Source of the DNA: Lachnospiraceae bacterium | GTDB lineage: Bacteria > Bacillota > Clostridia > Lachnospirales > Lachnospiraceae | Direction of reading: 5' to 3' | NCBI GenBank assembly: GCA_017446125.1 | Contig: JAFSRL010000300.1 | Span: 1-6,284 of the forward strand | Length of the DNA stretch: 6,284 bases | Shown here: piece after piece, positions 1 through 6,011 of the stretch | How positions within the stretch are numbered: the stretch's first letter is position 1 | How the letters are laid out: each line of letters opens with the position of its first letter | Notes under the pieces: generated by a model | Databases searched by the model: none | Told to the model about the DNA's origin: nothing | What the model saw: the letters and a program-made list of their open reading frames with translations, nothing else | Program-made: the position numbers and the translations under genes

Positions 1-938
1 AGGATTACCGCAAGGAACACCACGATCTTCGGCAGGGCAATCACAAATCCAATCACAAACTCCTTCATCCCGTGCCCGACATCATAGAGGCTCTCTGCAA
101 AGCCCGTCCGGATGCGTTCCCACGCGCTCATGGGCGCTACCGGTGTAAAGTGAATGACCTCGCGCACATTTAAGTAAATCGTGCTGTAGTCAATCTGGTT
201 GTCGAAGGTGCGAAGCCTTGATTCGATGCTTTCGATTTCGTAACGCACCGTCGCGATGCGCTCCTCGAGCGCGATAATGTCTTCCACCGTTTCCGCTTCG
301 CGCACGAGCTCTAAGAGTCTGTCGTACTCCGTCTGCAGCGCCTTCTTGCGACTCTGAATGTCGACATAGGTCAGCGTCACGTCCTCGACGCTGCGGCTCT
401 TATCGATGATGTTGGAAAGCTCCTGCACATCATTCACAAAGGCATCCAGGTGCTTTGCGGGGATACGGATGACATAATCCGCGTTGCGTTCCTGCCGGTT
501 CTCACCGCCGTTATAATAGGTCCTGCCGTTGTATACGCTCGCGTTTTCAATGTAGCCGCCCAGCGCCGCCGTCTTATTCTCGATCGTGGTATTGAACGCG
601 TCAAAGTCATCCGTTTCCGCGGACATATGCACGGTCGTGATCAGCTTCCGGGAGGTGTCCTGTACCGGTGCAGCCTCTGCCCCGGTGCCCTCTTCCGCCT
701 CCGTGAGCTCCTCCATTGCTTCCTCCATCTCAACTCCAGATTCGTAGAGGGTGTCCGTCTTGTAATTCCCGTACGAAGGCGCTAAGGCCACTTCTTCCGC
801 GGGAGCAGCTTCCGAATATCTGCCGCTGCTGCTCTGTGCGGTGCCGCCGCTTCTTGCGCCACAGGCCGCGAGGACCAAAGAAACTGCCGCAATCGCAACC
901 AGACCTGTCATCTTCATCCACTTTGCTCTCTTCTTCAT
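1..938 (-). CDS. DUF4349-type lipoprotein, C-terminus cut by window edge
   Basis: Reading the minus strand from the ATG at 938 gives 312 codons without a stop up to the window edge, so the C-terminal end is missing. The N-terminus is a lipoprotein signal: a KKRAKWMK basic stretch, a hydrophobic core, and the lipobox LAAC with Cys26 as the lipidated residue. A low-complexity linker rich in Ala, Ser and Glu follows (about 28-95). The conserved part (about 97-265) starts with RKLITTVHMSAET, passes through GGYIENASV and ADYVIRIPAKHLDAFV, and has a charged coiled-coil-like helix (about 190-245). It ends in TFDNQIDYSTIYLNV, the order seen in DUF4349 proteins. A transmembrane helix starts near 293 (EFVIGFVIALPKIVVFLAV). 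An AGGGAG ribosome binding site lies about 9 bases before the start. DUF4349 proteins have no established biochemical role. The lipid anchor plus C-terminal helix suggest an envelope protein held at both ends of the chain. The family call is from motif recall, not a search. Confidence 0.85.
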   Translation of the reverse strand, partial: MKKRAKWMKMTGLVAIAAVSLVLAACGARSGGTAQSSSGRYSEAAPAEEVALAPSYGNYKTDTLYESGVEMEEAMEELTEAEEGTGAEAAPVQDTSRKLITTVHMSAETDDFDAFNTTIENKTAALGGYIENASVYNGRTYYNGGENRQERNADYVIRIPAKHLDAFVNDVQELSNIIDKSRSVEDVTLTYVDIQSRKKALQTEYDRLLELVREAETVEDIIALEERIATVRYEIESIESRLRTFDNQIDYSTIYLNVREVIHFTPVAPMSAWERIRTGFAESLYDVGHGMKEFVIGFVIALPKIVVFLAVI

Positions 939-962
939 AACATTCTCCCTTCCCTTACAGGA

Positions 963-984
963 AATGCCCGCCGTTTCGGGCATT
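963..984 (-). terminator. Short GC-rich hairpin between the two minus-strand envelope genes
   Basis: AATGCCCG (963-970) and CGGGCATT (977-984) form a perfect 8-bp stem with a 6-base loop. Read on the minus strand it follows the stop of the 1080-2027 gene by about 95 bases and is preceded by AAAACG, but only a weak T-run (TTTCC) follows. It could be a weak terminator for that gene. It could also be a leader hairpin, because it sits about 24 bases before the ATG of the DUF4349 gene, just ahead of its ribosome binding site. On the plus strand TTTT follows after two bases, so direction is uncertain. The 141-base gap holds no gene, and I see no convincing separate promoter in it. Confidence 0.45.
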
Positions 985-1079
985 CGTTTTGCCTTCCCCT
1001 GATAAGACAGCATTCGGCGGGTCATCTTACATTTTTTTTAAGGAATTTTTGGCTTAGCCCAAAGAAAGCGATGAATCCC

Positions 1080-2027
1080 TCAGTTGGCGACCCGCAGCGC
1101 GCCGTAATAGACTTCGGTTTTTGTGTAGCTGCCCGCGCGGCAAATCGCGTCCGCGGTCCCCGTGCTTCTGGGGGAGATGGTGAACATCCGGGTGTTGGAG
1201 GGCACGACCCAACTGTTCTGCACGACCTCGTTGCCGTTGTAGAAAAGAACATGCACGTTCACGCGCACATCCTCCGTTGCGTTGTTTTTCACTTCCACGC
1301 GTTCGCCGTTCCCGATTTTTTTGGTGGTGACCTCCACCTGGTCCGTGGCGAATACCGTGCTGCCGCAGGGGCGGGTTTCGACTTCGTAAATGACGTTCTC
1401 AATCTCGCCCACGTTCTTGTTGAAGACCGCCTCCGTCACGAATTTTTCGCCTGCCGGAATGCCGGAGATTGTGTCGATGACCGTCGCGATCACCTCGCCG
1501 TTTTTGTTCAGCGCCTTATAGGTGAAGCTTGCGCTGATGGGCTCAGCGCTTGTGTTAGTAAACATGTAATCATAGCAGTGCGCGTACGCGTCATCGTAGG
1601 AGAAGGTGGTTTCCTCCCTCAACTCCTTTGGAAGCTCCGTCTGAAACTGAGAAGCATCGATGATTTCTCCCATGCCGTCCGCGGGAACGGGTACGCTGCC
1701 CGAGGGCGGTAAGTCCTCACCCGCAACGCCTGCCGCTTCCGGTTCCTCCGGTACCGGTGCCGCCAGAAACATGGGCTGTTCCAGAGGCTTTGCCGTGCCG
1801 TTCAAAACACCCACCGGATTTGCGAATCCGTATGTGTTCAGGAAAAAGAAGATGGGAAGCAGGATGCCGAGGATGCTCAGAAACAACGCCACCGTTGCGG
1901 AAACGGAGGATTTTCTGCCCATTGCGATAAGACTCGTAATGAGTCCCAAAACCGACGGGATAATCCCGAACAGCAAAAACGATGTCAGTAACCCTGCGAT
2001 GGCTAAGATTAATGCCAGTAATGCCAT
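1080..2027 (-). CDS. Membrane-anchored protein with DUF4190-like N-terminus and two beta-rich outer domains
   Basis: This 315-residue protein starts at ATG 2027, preceded by a strong GGGAGGGG ribosome binding site, and ends with TGA at 1080-1082. Residues 2-37 and 45-63 are almost continuous hydrophobic Leu/Ile/Gly-rich helices with a GRKSS turn between them, like the short membrane hairpins of DUF4190-type proteins. A linker rich in Pro, Ala and Glu follows (about 75-120). Two beta-strand-rich segments come next: about 143-222, containing YDYMFTNTSAEPISASFTY, and about 226-313, containing RVEVKNNATEDVRVNVHVLF. Both have the 'NNT/NNA plus alternating hydrophobic' look of FxLYD or Ig-like extracellular domains. 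Three Cys (151, 221, 297) lie in the outer part. It is transcribed in the same direction as the DUF4349 gene 141 bases downstream and may be expressed with it. I recognise no enzymatic motif. The topology is inferred, and a cell-surface structural or sensing role is only a guess. Confidence 0.8.
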   Translation of the reverse strand: MALLALILAIAGLLTSFLLFGIIPSVLGLITSLIAMGRKSSVSATVALFLSILGILLPIFFFLNTYGFANPVGVLNGTAKPLEQPMFLAAPVPEEPEAAGVAGEDLPPSGSVPVPADGMGEIIDASQFQTELPKELREETTFSYDDAYAHCYDYMFTNTSAEPISASFTYKALNKNGEVIATVIDTISGIPAGEKFVTEAVFNKNVGEIENVIYEVETRPCGSTVFATDQVEVTTKKIGNGERVEVKNNATEDVRVNVHVLFYNGNEVVQNSWVVPSNTRMFTISPRSTGTADAICRAGSYTKTEVYYGALRVAN

Positions 2028-2056
2028 GTTTCCCCTCCCTTGAAGCTCTTGTACTT

Positions 2057-2084
2057 ATTTTATCATATTTCTTAAGTTTCCAAA
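2057..2084 (-). promoter_or_regulatory. Possible promoter of the 1080-2027 gene
   Basis: On the minus strand, TAAAAT (2057-2062, five of six matches to TATAAT) overlaps a second candidate, TATGAT (2062-2067). About 15-16 bases upstream is TTGGAA or TTTGGA (within 2078-2084), a poor -35. The region is AT-rich and lies 30-55 bases before the start codon, which fits a promoter, but the exact hexamers are uncertain. Confidence 0.3.
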
Positions 2085-2127
2085 GGTTTTTTATGCTTTC
2101 TTAACAATGCATTTGTTTGCCTTCTTA

Positions 2128-2139
2128 TGGTACTATTAT
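2128..2139 (+). promoter_or_regulatory. Possible extended -10 promoter of the flavoreductase gene
   Basis: On the plus strand TGG-TACTAT (2128-2136) matches the extended -10 pattern TGnTAnnnT. TATTAT (2134-2139) is an overlapping alternative with five of six matches. No good -35 sits at 17 bases, although TTAACA (2101-2106) is close to consensus but too far away. Transcription would start near 2143-2147, leaving a leader of about 40 bases. Confidence 0.3.
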
Positions 2140-2156
2140 GTTCGGTAATGTTAATC

Positions 2157-2179
2157 ACTTGTCAATACAAGTAAGGAGG
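2157..2179 (+). promoter_or_regulatory. Perfect inverted repeat abutting the flavoreductase ribosome binding site
   Basis: ACTTGT (2157-2162) and ACAAGT (2167-2172) are perfect inverted repeats around CAAT. The next base begins AAGGAGG (2173-2179), a full ribosome binding site 8 bases before ATG 2188. In RNA this is a 6-bp stem with a 4-base loop touching the Shine-Dalgarno. In DNA it is a dyad that could bind a repressor. The sequence is certain and the role is not known. Confidence 0.5.
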
Positions 2180-2187
2180 ATTGTTTT

Positions 2188-4089
2188 ATGAAGAAGGTAA
2201 CAGCATTCCTTGCGTCCCTTGTACTTGCACTTTCGCTTGTCGCATGCGGCGGCCAACAGGGCGGCGGTGTGTCCGGCACATTCACCGGTGATGCTGCAGG
2301 ACAGGGCGGCGAGGAGCAACTCGTCACGGTAACGCTTACCCTTGAGGACAGCGTTATCACAAACGTGGACATCGAAGGTCCCGGCGAAACCGAGGGCATC
2401 GGTACCAAGGCAATGGAAGCATTTCCGGATCTGATGGTGGCAAGCAACACGATCAATGTCGATGCCATCTCCGGCGCGACCATCACCTCGAACGCGATTT
2501 TAGAGGCTGCTGCGGAGGCGCTTGAAAACGCGGGCTTAAATCCTGCGGATTATTCCGCTGCGGCAGGTGCGGCTTCCGGTGAAGTCGCGGACAGCTATGA
2601 TGTCGACATCGTGGTTGTCGGTGCGGGCGGCGCAGGCATGACCGCTGCGATTACCGCTGCGGATGCGGGCGCAAACGTCATGATTGTGGAATCCCAGCCC
2701 ATGGTGGGCGGCAACACCGTTCGTTCCACCGGCGGTCTGAATGCGGCTCCCACGGATTATCAGGATGCAAATGAGTTCGGCGAAGAGGCCGGTGTCGAGG
2801 CAACCTTAAAGGCTGCCGCGGAAAACTGGGCAGACAACGAAACCATCACCGCACTGGCTGCAACCGTTCAGGAGCAGTGGGATGCATACAAGGCAAATCC
2901 CGAAGGTTATTTTGATTCAACCGAACTGATGGCGCTTGACACCGTGATTGGCGGCAAGGGCATCAACAATCCCGTACTGGTCACCGCGCTTACGGAGAAT
3001 TCCGCGGACGCGATTGCGTGGCTGGAGGGCAACGGTGCGGAACTGCAGAGCGTCGGCGCATTCGGCGGCGCGAGCGTAAAGCGTATTCACCGCCCCGTGA
3101 ACGCGGAAGGCAAGACCACCGCTGTGGGTGCGTATCTGGTGCCCATCCTGGAGAAGAACGTCACGGACCGCGGCATCGAGGTATTGTTTGAGACCACCGC
3201 AACCAAGATCCTTACGGACGACGCGGGCGCGGCATGCGGTATCGAAGCACAGAGCGGCGACAAGACCATCACCGTCAACGCAAAGGCGGTCATCATCACG
3301 ACCGGCGGCTTCGGCGCAAACATGGAAATGGTCGGAAGCTATCGCGAAGACTTAAAGGATTTCGTTTCCACGAATGCGGCCGGTGCTTTGGGCCAGGGCA
3401 TCACGATGGGTGAGGAAGTCGGTGCGGCAACCGTTGACATCGACCAGATTCAGATTCACCCGACCGTTCACGTCGATCCCGACGGCAACGCGCACCTCAT
3501 CACCGAGGGTCTGCGCGGCGACGGCGCGATCTTAGTCAACAAGGAAGGCGAGCGCTTCACGAACGAAGTGGGCACGCGTGATGCGGTTTCCGCAGCGGAG
3601 ATTGCACAGACCGACGGCGAAGTCTGGCTCATCATCGACCAGAAGATGGTGGACGCTTCCGCAGTCATCCAGGGTTACTTAAACGCAGGGTATGCATTCC
3701 AGGGCGACACCTGGGAGGCGCTTGCCGAAGAGATCGGCGCTCCCGCGGAGACACTGGTTGCGACGATGGAGAAGTGGGCGGAAATTCACGCGGCGAAGAA
3801 CGACGCGGACTTTGGCCGCACCAGCTTCAATGCGGATGTCGCGCTTGACACGGCACCCTTCTATGCGATCAGCGTTTCGCCCGGTATCCACCACACGATG
3901 GGCGGCCTGCAGATCGATGAGAAGACGCAGGTTCTTACGACGGACGGCAGCGCGATTGCCGGTCTGTACGCGGCAGGCGAGGTCACCGGCGGCGTGCACG
4001 GCGCGAACCGCTTGGGCGGCAACGCTGTGGCGGACATCACGGTCTTTGGCCGGATTGCCGGTACGGAAGCTGCGGCATACGTAAAGTAA
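2188..4089 (+). CDS. Lipoprotein FMN/FAD reductase, fumarate-reductase (flavocytochrome c) type
   Basis: This 633-residue protein is probably an extracytoplasmic terminal reductase that moves electrons through covalent FMN to FAD and then to an unsaturated organic acid. The signal peptide ends in the lipobox LVAC, with Cys20 lipidated. Residues about 30-118 form an FMN-binding domain with DAISGATIT (92-100). Thr98 in SGAT is the expected site where an ApbE-type transferase attaches FMN. The FAD domain (about 138-630) opens with VVVGAGGAG (142-150, dinucleotide GxGxxG) and Glu168 at the end of the second strand. Residues matching the fumarate ligands and proton donor of Shewanella FccA are all present: His424 (IHPT), Thr439-Glu440 (LITEG), Arg464 (TRD), His568/569 (GIHHTMGG) and Arg608 (ANRLGG). 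His424 and Glu440 argue against a urocanate reductase, which as I recall has Tyr and Asp there. Only two Cys exist and there is no CxxCH, so no heme domain; the electron donor must be another protein or quinone route. No ApbE or partner gene is in view. The start is fixed by AAGGAGG 8 bases upstream. The family is certain; the exact substrate is not. Confidence 0.93.
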   Translation: MKKVTAFLASLVLALSLVACGGQQGGGVSGTFTGDAAGQGGEEQLVTVTLTLEDSVITNVDIEGPGETEGIGTKAMEAFPDLMVASNTINVDAISGATITSNAILEAAAEALENAGLNPADYSAAAGAASGEVADSYDVDIVVVGAGGAGMTAAITAADAGANVMIVESQPMVGGNTVRSTGGLNAAPTDYQDANEFGEEAGVEATLKAAAENWADNETITALAATVQEQWDAYKANPEGYFDSTELMALDTVIGGKGINNPVLVTALTENSADAIAWLEGNGAELQSVGAFGGASVKRIHRPVNAEGKTTAVGAYLVPILEKNVTDRGIEVLFETTATKILTDDAGAACGIEAQSGDKTITVNAKAVIITTGGFGANMEMVGSYREDLKDFVSTNAAGALGQGITMGEEVGAATVDIDQIQIHPTVHVDPDGNAHLITEGLRGDGAILVNKEGERFTNEVGTRDAVSAAEIAQTDGEVWLIIDQKMVDASAVIQGYLNAGYAFQGDTWEALAEEIGAPAETLVATMEKWAEIHAAKNDADFGRTSFNADVALDTAPFYAISVSPGIHHTMGGLQIDEKTQVLTTDGSAIAGLYAAGEVTGGVHGANRLGGNAVADITVFGRIAGTEAAAYVK

Positions 4090-4141
4090 GCTTTCAAAGT
4101 CTCTCCGGACAGGGACGCTTGTCCCGATTTCGGAATCAAAA

Positions 4142-4175
4142 ACGCGGTCACCGATTCCGGTGGCCGCGTGGTTTT
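4142..4175. terminator. Bidirectional intrinsic terminator between convergent genes
   Basis: Positions 4142-4152 and 4159-4169 form an 11-bp stem with one G-T pair and the 6-base loop GATTCC. On the plus strand GGTTTTGTT follows, ending the flavoreductase transcript 53 bases after its stop. On the minus strand the stem (last base T4142 on that strand) runs straight into TTTTG, giving a five-T tract and ending the ATPase/TOPRIM-like operon 45 bases after its stop. The minus direction is the stronger terminator. A smaller hairpin, GGGAC-GCTT-GTCCC (4112-4125), sits upstream on the plus-strand side. Confidence 0.85.
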
Positions 4176-4213
4176 GTTCTCCACTGACCTATATCTTATT
4201 AAGGTTTTCATTC

Positions 4214-4735
4214 TTATATTTTCAAAAGATCCAGCAGCGTATATTCGCCTTTCCGAATTTTCGATATCTCATGGTATTTCTTGATGGCTGCCAAAAGAAT
4301 ATCAGAATCCGAGAAATAATCCTTTACGAATCTGTAAGATTTCACACTTGTCATCTTTAAGTCTTCCTTACAGAAATCACTTGGTTTCTTTCCGGACTTC
4401 TTAAACTCTTTGTACTTATCCTCATTGAAGATAATCAACATCTCGATCTCAGGAGCAGTGATAACATTGATTACATCCACTTTGTGCTCGTAAGCCTTGC
4501 TAAGCTTAAAACTCTCACGTCTGGAATCTAGAATTCTTATTACTGAAATCTTCTCCAAGAAATCTTTTCTTAAATATTTCTCTTCAAAGCGCTTGCCATC
4601 TCGACAGCGTATGACCTCTTCTTCCAGCATTTCCTCTCTTGTAAAGATCAGAAGATCATTATCCAAAAGAATGTCCATGATGGCATTTTCGGCTGAGCCC
4701 TCACATATACAAGCCTTATACTTTGCTAATTCCAT
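4214..4735 (-). CDS. Small TOPRIM/RloB-like protein, partner of the upstream ATPase
   Basis: This 173-residue protein starts at ATG 4735 and ends with TAA at 4214-4216. Near the N-terminus, KACICEGSAENAIMDILL carries a strand-turn-helix with Glu12-Gly13 and Glu16, resembling the first TOPRIM motif (EGxxE/D). ISVIRILDSRRE (63-74) is a second strand ending in Asp70, where TOPRIM proteins usually have DxD, so the motif is reduced here to DSR. INVITAPEIEMLIIF (89-103) resembles the 'NPxFExWLL' segment of RloB-type proteins, with Glu96 and Glu98. The C-terminal third is helical and Lys-rich, including KKPSDFCKEDL (116-126). There is no signal peptide or membrane segment, so it should be cytoplasmic. 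Its position 10 bases after an ABC-type ATPase matches ATPase-plus-TOPRIM nuclease pairs such as PARIS (AriA/AriB), AbiL and RloAB, but those TOPRIM partners are generally larger. GC is low, as in its neighbour. The gene is certain; the TOPRIM assignment is moderate and nuclease activity is inference. Confidence 0.85.
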   Translation of the reverse strand: MELAKYKACICEGSAENAIMDILLDNDLLIFTREEMLEEEVIRCRDGKRFEEKYLRKDFLEKISVIRILDSRRESFKLSKAYEHKVDVINVITAPEIEMLIIFNEDKYKEFKKSGKKPSDFCKEDLKMTSVKSYRFVKDYFSDSDILLAAIKKYHEISKIRKGEYTLLDLLKI

Positions 4736-4741
4736 AGACCG

Positions 4742-4747
4742 CCTCCT
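4742..4747 (-). promoter_or_regulatory. Ribosome binding site of the small gene, overlapping the ATPase stop codon
   Basis: On the minus strand AGGAGG (4742-4747) overlaps the ATPase stop codon TAG (4746-4748) and lies 6 bases before ATG 4735. Ribosomes finishing the ATPase stop directly on this site, which suggests translational coupling and a fixed ratio of the two proteins. Confidence 0.75.
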
Positions 4748-5900
4748 ACTTAAGCGCTGCGGCTATACTTTTTTTCAGTCGCATATACGCATCATACATA
4801 GGAGTTGTTCCTTCCAGGAATCCACTCTGATATGCATCGCTCTTCTTTATGTCATTCCTTTTCAGAATTGTACTCAGGTTTTCAACTGTAATCCCATTTC
4901 TGTTCCTGATGATATAAATACTATCATTTCTGTCATATTCATCCAACAGTTCAGGATAGTGGGTTGAAAAAATCAAGGTGCCGCCGTTCTTATTTAACTT
5001 GCTATCCATAAAGAAGCGCATCAACGTCGTTACAATTTCTTTATTAAAGTGGTTCTCCACCTCATCAACGACAATGTAACCACCCTTTTGTAATACTTCC
5101 TGGGCCAACGTAAAAGTAATCATACCCTTTACAGTACCGGAAGACAAATAATTATTTAGCTGAATCGGATTATTCATCACGATTTCTTCTTTTCCCTTGA
5201 ACTTCAGGCGAATAACTGTTTTTTGATCTTTTTCATCAAACCGCAGGCTTTCAACCGTCGGATCCAAATAGGTAATGACCTCTGCCGGTATATTGTCTGA
5301 AAAAGGAAGTACATTGATATTAGTGAATTGCAGCAAATTCACCACCCTCATTTTTTCCCCAGTCTTCTTATTATGGGCGATCATAATGCTGACATCATCG
5401 GACAGAAAATCTTCCTGTCCACTTCTGAGCATAACAGGATCCTTTCCATCAAAATCAAGCAGCGACTTACGAGTAATCACCTCATCAGCTTGCTTCGACC
5501 ATAAGCTTTCTGACAGAATTCTATATACAATCCCCTCCGTCTTTGTCTGCCTCGAAGTGATTATGGTTTCAAGACGACATATCTCCTTCTTTGACTCTGA
5601 GTAGAAGAAGATGTTTAAAACTGCCTTTTGGGCGTTCCCCAAAATATCTTTTGTTTCAATGTGATTAATTGGCTCATTATTGAGTATGCCCAGCGACAAA
5701 AGTATAACCTTTAATACAGATGTCTTTCCTGAAGCATTAATTCCTATAAAGCCATTAGCCGGATTCAAATATATATTTGAAAACAAGGAATAAAGGATAT
5801 CTTTCTGATCCTCTGATACTCTCTGCTGTGCATAAAAGCATATATCAAGCTTTTCCTTAAAAAGCGGTAAACCGTCTGCTGTGATTCTCAGAAGCTTCAT
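4746..5900 (-). CDS. ABC/OLD-type AAA ATPase of a two-gene accessory (putative defence) operon
   Basis: The protein is 384 residues from ATG 5900, which I prefer over an in-frame GTG at 5909. GAGGTG at the GTG is the ribosome binding site for the ATG (GAGGT, then 7 bases), and the GTG itself lies inside that site. From Met 5900: Walker A GINASGKT (53-60, Lys59 and Thr60); an ABC signature-like LSSGTVKG (252-259); Walker B YIVVDEVENHF (275-285) with Asp279 and catalytic Glu280; and the H-loop LIFSTHYPELLDEYDR (309-324) with His314. This order is that of AAA_15/AAA_21 ATPases related to OLD, RecF and Rad50. These bind ATP as dimers, usually sensing nucleic acid or an invader and licensing an attached effector. 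About 190 residues separate Walker A from the signature, with no long coiled coil. It is the first gene of an operon with the 4214-4735 gene, and GC is near 40% in samples I counted versus about 60-70% in the flavoreductase. The ATPase call is firm; the defence role is inference. Confidence 0.92.
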   Translation of the reverse strand: MKLLRITADGLPLFKEKLDICFYAQQRVSEDQKDILYSLFSNIYLNPANGFIGINASGKTSVLKVILLSLGILNNEPINHIETKDILGNAQKAVLNIFFYSESKKEICRLETIITSRQTKTEGIVYRILSESLWSKQADEVITRKSLLDFDGKDPVMLRSGQEDFLSDDVSIMIAHNKKTGEKMRVVNLLQFTNINVLPFSDNIPAEVITYLDPTVESLRFDEKDQKTVIRLKFKGKEEIVMNNPIQLNNYLSSGTVKGMITFTLAQEVLQKGGYIVVDEVENHFNKEIVTTLMRFFMDSKLNKNGGTLIFSTHYPELLDEYDRNDSIYIIRNRNGITVENLSTILKRNDIKKSDAYQSGFLEGTTPMYDAYMRLKKSIAAALK

Positions 5901-5958
5901 ACCAAGCACCTCAAAAAAATAAAAACGAATTTCACGTTAATAAATCCTTTCTGCGGTT

Positions 5959-5987
5959 AGTATACCACCGGATCCGAAAAATATCAA
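5959..5987 (-). promoter_or_regulatory. Near-consensus housekeeping promoter of the ATPase operon
   Basis: On the minus strand TTGATA (5982-5987) and TATACT (5959-5964) are separated by exactly 17 bases. Each has five of six consensus matches, and TGG just before the -10 makes it an extended -10. An A/T-rich stretch (about 5988-6010) upstream resembles an UP element. Transcription would start near 5952, giving a leader of about 50 bases. The region 5901-6008 holds no gene. I see no clear operator dyad overlapping the promoter, so it looks constitutively strong. Confidence 0.8.
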
Positions 5988-6011
5988 CAGATTTTTCGTT
6001 TTTAATTATTA

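Noticed and set aside
1071..1712. Long plus-strand open frame (213 codons) opposite the DUF4190-like gene
   Set aside because: It is antisense to a gene with clear membrane segments and a good ribosome binding site. It has no start-site signal, and its His/Arg/Val-rich composition is typical of a shadow frame in GC-rich DNA.
3692..4084. Plus-strand open frame inside the flavoreductase
   Set aside because: Arg/Ser/Thr-rich translation in another frame of a strongly conserved enzyme; no ribosome binding site.
2188..4089. Urocanate reductase as the product of the flavoreductase gene
   Set aside because: The active-site positions hold His424 and Glu440, the fumarate-type residues, rather than the Tyr and Asp I recall for urocanate reductase. 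The exact substrate is still open.
4497..4967. Plus-strand open frame (156 codons) spanning the operon junction
   Set aside because: It covers parts of two real minus-strand genes including their junction. Its Ser-rich translation has no domain and no initiation signal.
4214..5900. Septu (PtuA/PtuB) or a toxin-antitoxin pair as the identity of the operon
   Set aside because: The small protein has no HNH motif, which PtuB would need. An ABC-type ATPase with full motifs is not a usual antitoxin, so an ATPase-TOPRIM-like pair fits better.
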